NCBI GenBank assembly: GCA_029062165.1
Contig: JAIDQQ010000023.1
Span: 124,001 to 188,000, forward strand
Direction: 5' to 3'
Source of the DNA: Ruminococcus sp.
GTDB lineage: Bacteria; Bacillota; Clostridia; Oscillospirales; Ruminococcaceae
DNA: 64,000 bases
Shown here: in pieces, positions 62,248 to 64,000 of the stretch
Layout of the letters: each line of letters begins with the position of its first letter
How positions within the stretch are numbered: the stretch's first letter is position 1
Notes under the pieces: generated by a model
The model's input: the letters and a program-made list of their open reading frames with translations, nothing else
Database searches by the model: none
What the model was told of the DNA's origin: nothing
Made by a program: the position numbers and the translations under genes

Positions 62248-63489
62248 ATGAACGAATTTAATAATATAAACCTCGACGACAATAACAACTATTCAAAGAA
62301 GACAAGAAAAAATACTTTCGGAAAAGTTACAGCTTTTCTTATGGCAATGGTAATGGTTTCCGGCGGTTCGATAGCTGTATACCGTCAGTTTACTGAAAGT
62401 CCTGTTTCAGCGGTCACGGAGACAGAAGAACAGGTTTCTGACAGAAAGTCATCACTTTCAGCCGAAACAGTAAGCCTTATAAATACCGGCAATAATTCCG
62501 GCACTGCACTTACAACGGAAGAAGTTGTACAGAAAGTTCTTCCGTCTGTAGTGGGTGTTGAATCGGAATTTACAGTAACATCGAATAATAACGGATATTA
62601 TTACGGCTTCGGAATGCCGACAACATCTGTTGCAACCGGTACAGGTACAGGCGTTGTGATTACTGAAGACGGTTACATAGTAACAAATGCACACGTCATT
62701 TACGACAGTGAATACGGAGCAGGGCTTTCGGAAAAAATAACAGTCCATATGAGCGACGATAACAGTTATGATGCCGAAGTAATCGGATATGATACCGACT
62801 GTGACCTTGCTGTACTTAAAATAGATGCAACTGGTCTGACGTCGGCAGAATTTGGTGACAGTGACAGTCTTATGTTAGGCGAATCGGTTATAGCTATCGG
62901 AAATCCACTCGGTTTTGATTTGAAAAATACGGTCACAAGCGGAATAGTTTCCGGACTTAACAGAAACATAACAATAAATGACAAGGCAATGAATCTTATA
63001 CAGACTGATACCGCAATAAATTCCGGAAATTCCGGCGGACCTCTTATAAATAAGTATGGTCAGGTAATAGGTATAAATTCCTCCAAGATGTCGGCAAGTT
63101 ACGGCGAAGCAAGTATAGAGGGTATCGGATTTGCGATACCGTCGAATGAAACTTCAAAAATAATAGATGACCTCATGTCATATGGATACGTAACCGGCAA
63201 GCCACAGTTAGGAATAAGCTGTCAGGACGTTACGGAAAATGTTTCCAGAATGTACAATATGCCGGTAGGCGTGTACATTACGGAAGTATCTGCCGGAAGT
63301 GCTTCCGAAAAAGCCGGATTGCAGTCGGGCGATATAATAACAGCCGTCGACGGTATGGAAGTTTCAACCGCCGAGGAACTCAATGCACAGAAAAATACTC
63401 ATTCTGCCGGTGATACTATAACGGTTACATACGTAAGAAACGGTAATGAAAAAACTACTGAAATAACTCTTGACGAAATAAAAAAATAA
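62248..63489 (+). CDS. HtrA/DegP-like membrane serine protease
   Basis: The 413-residue protein has a cytoplasmic N-terminus, one TM helix (about 26-45), a trypsin-like domain with His149 (TNAHVI), Asp186 (CDLAVLKID) and Ser262 (GNSGGPL), and one PDZ domain (about 320-405). It is an extracytoplasmic quality-control protease. Near 62189 a TATAAT is present, but no good -35 was seen. Confidence 0.93.
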   Translation: MNEFNNINLDDNNNYSKKTRKNTFGKVTAFLMAMVMVSGGSIAVYRQFTESPVSAVTETEEQVSDRKSSLSAETVSLINTGNNSGTALTTEEVVQKVLPSVVGVESEFTVTSNNNGYYYGFGMPTTSVATGTGTGVVITEDGYIVTNAHVIYDSEYGAGLSEKITVHMSDDNSYDAEVIGYDTDCDLAVLKIDATGLTSAEFGDSDSLMLGESVIAIGNPLGFDLKNTVTSGIVSGLNRNITINDKAMNLIQTDTAINSGNSGGPLINKYGQVIGINSSKMSASYGEASIEGIGFAIPSNETSKIIDDLMSYGYVTGKPQLGISCQDVTENVSRMYNMPVGVYITEVSAGSASEKAGLQSGDIITAVDGMEVSTAEELNAQKNTHSAGDTITVTYVRNGNEKTTEITLDEIKK

Positions 63490-63529
63490 AAAAATTTTCC
63501 CTCTCCTTTAATTATATAAAAAAACAGTT

Positions 63530-63558
63530 AAGACCGCCTGAAAATAGCGGTCTTTCTG
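63530..63558 (+). terminator. Terminator of the HtrA gene
   Basis: AAGACCGC / GCGGTCTT stem with a weak T stretch. Confidence 0.65.
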
Positions 63559-63624
63559 CATTTAACCGAAGAAATAACATTTTAAATAATCTTAAAGAAA
63601 AATCTTGAAATATTTTTGTTGTTC

Positions 63625-63653
63625 TTGACTAATCATTTCTATTGTGATATAAT
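63625..63653 (+). promoter_or_regulatory. Promoter of the last gene
   Basis: TTGACT, 17-bp spacer, TATAAT. A small dyad AGGTG/CACCT follows near 63661-63682. Confidence 0.75.
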
Positions 63654-63710
63654 AAATTTAAGGTGTGATTTTTGATTCACCTGAAAATTTTATTAAGGAC
63701 GTGATTTTTT

Positions 63711-64000
63711 ATGTCGCCAAAGGAATTTATGAATAAGGGCTCATCAATGTCAGATAAGAAATTGTTGTCATCTCTTGTGCAGTTTTATATTAAACTTCCG
63801 GAAGAGATTATTGAACAGGCTATTGAAAAACTTAGCCGAAAGGACAGACGTGATGCACAAGGTAAAAAGAAACTTAATGAAAAAGTTATTGCCGCCCTTA
63901 ACAGCTCATCTGCAAGTACATTCGCAGACGGAATTTATCAGTGTCTAAGTGGTAGTATGCTTATTCCTACAGATATTGATTATGAAAGTATAATTTCGTC
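63711..64000 (+). CDS. Hypothetical protein, 3' end outside window
   Basis: Frame open to the window end, 96 complete codons seen, beginning MSPKEFMNKGSSMSDKKLLSSLVQFY. Charged, helical N-terminal region. No family recognised. AAGGA lies 11 nt before the ATG. Confidence 0.65.
   Translation, partial: MSPKEFMNKGSSMSDKKLLSSLVQFYIKLPEEIIEQAIEKLSRKDRRDAQGKKKLNEKVIAALNSSSASTFADGIYQCLSGSMLIPTDIDYESIIS

Overview
The window reads as a chromosomal segment of a cellulosome-producing Ruminococcus (Ruminococcaceae/Oscillospiraceae, Gram-positive, low G+C). The evidence is a secreted GH48 cellobiohydrolase ending in a dockerin, many extracellular proteins with threonine-rich linkers, LPxTG/sortase pili, a Tyr T-box, and a Bacillus-like order of housekeeping genes. 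No species call is justified from this sequence alone.

Layout. 1-10.9 kb: a truncated membrane protein, a GH25 lysozyme-like protein, a DUF2225-like protein, a Tex protein with two S1 domains in an operon with an alpha/beta hydrolase, and a four-gene Gld-type ABC system. 11.2-14.1 kb: GH48-dockerin behind two perfect-consensus promoters. 14.1-27.1 kb: one long operon, yicC-remA-gmk-rpoZ-priA-def-fmt-rsmB-rlmN-prpC-prkC-rsgA-thiN-spoVM. It has the Bacillus subtilis order without coaBC and rpe, and ends in a 27-residue SpoVM peptide too short for usual ORF calling. 27.1-30.5 kb (minus strand): a tyrosine T-box leads an operon of membrane protein, NAD-epimerase, small unknown protein and tyrS.

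30.6-40.4 kb: a 9.7-kb integrative element sits in tRNA-Thr(GGT), bounded by 47-bp direct repeats. It carries a tyrosine integrase, a DUF3987 helicase/primase-like protein, divergent Xre regulators, a Mu gp27-like (DUF3486) protein, several unknown small genes, two candidate small RNAs with promoter and terminator, repeat clusters and a pair of hairpins with a conserved loop. It has no capsid, portal, tail, relaxase or T4SS genes and resembles a phage satellite (PICI-like island).

40.4-45.6 kb: a mixed accessory/regulatory stretch (protein with a DGHHK motif, MarR-YczE pair, C39-like peptidase, zinc-ribbon protein, Fur-family regulator, SH3 surface protein, tRNA-Ala). 45.6-60.8 kb: a sortase pilus locus with a 0.7-kb AT-rich leader, an LPQTG pilin-like protein, a small coiled-coil protein, a dedicated signal peptidase, a 3036-residue LPSTG adhesin, an LPSTG major pilin and a class C sortase. 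60.8-64 kb: ispD-ispF, an HtrA protease and a truncated unknown gene.

Across the window the octamer GGAGCAGG occurs at least 23 times on the two strands, where random expectation is below one. It is a candidate Chi-like or other genome-wide signal. Most promoters recognised have TTGACA/T, a 17-bp spacer and TATAAT. All functional calls rest on motif reading by eye; no database search was possible.
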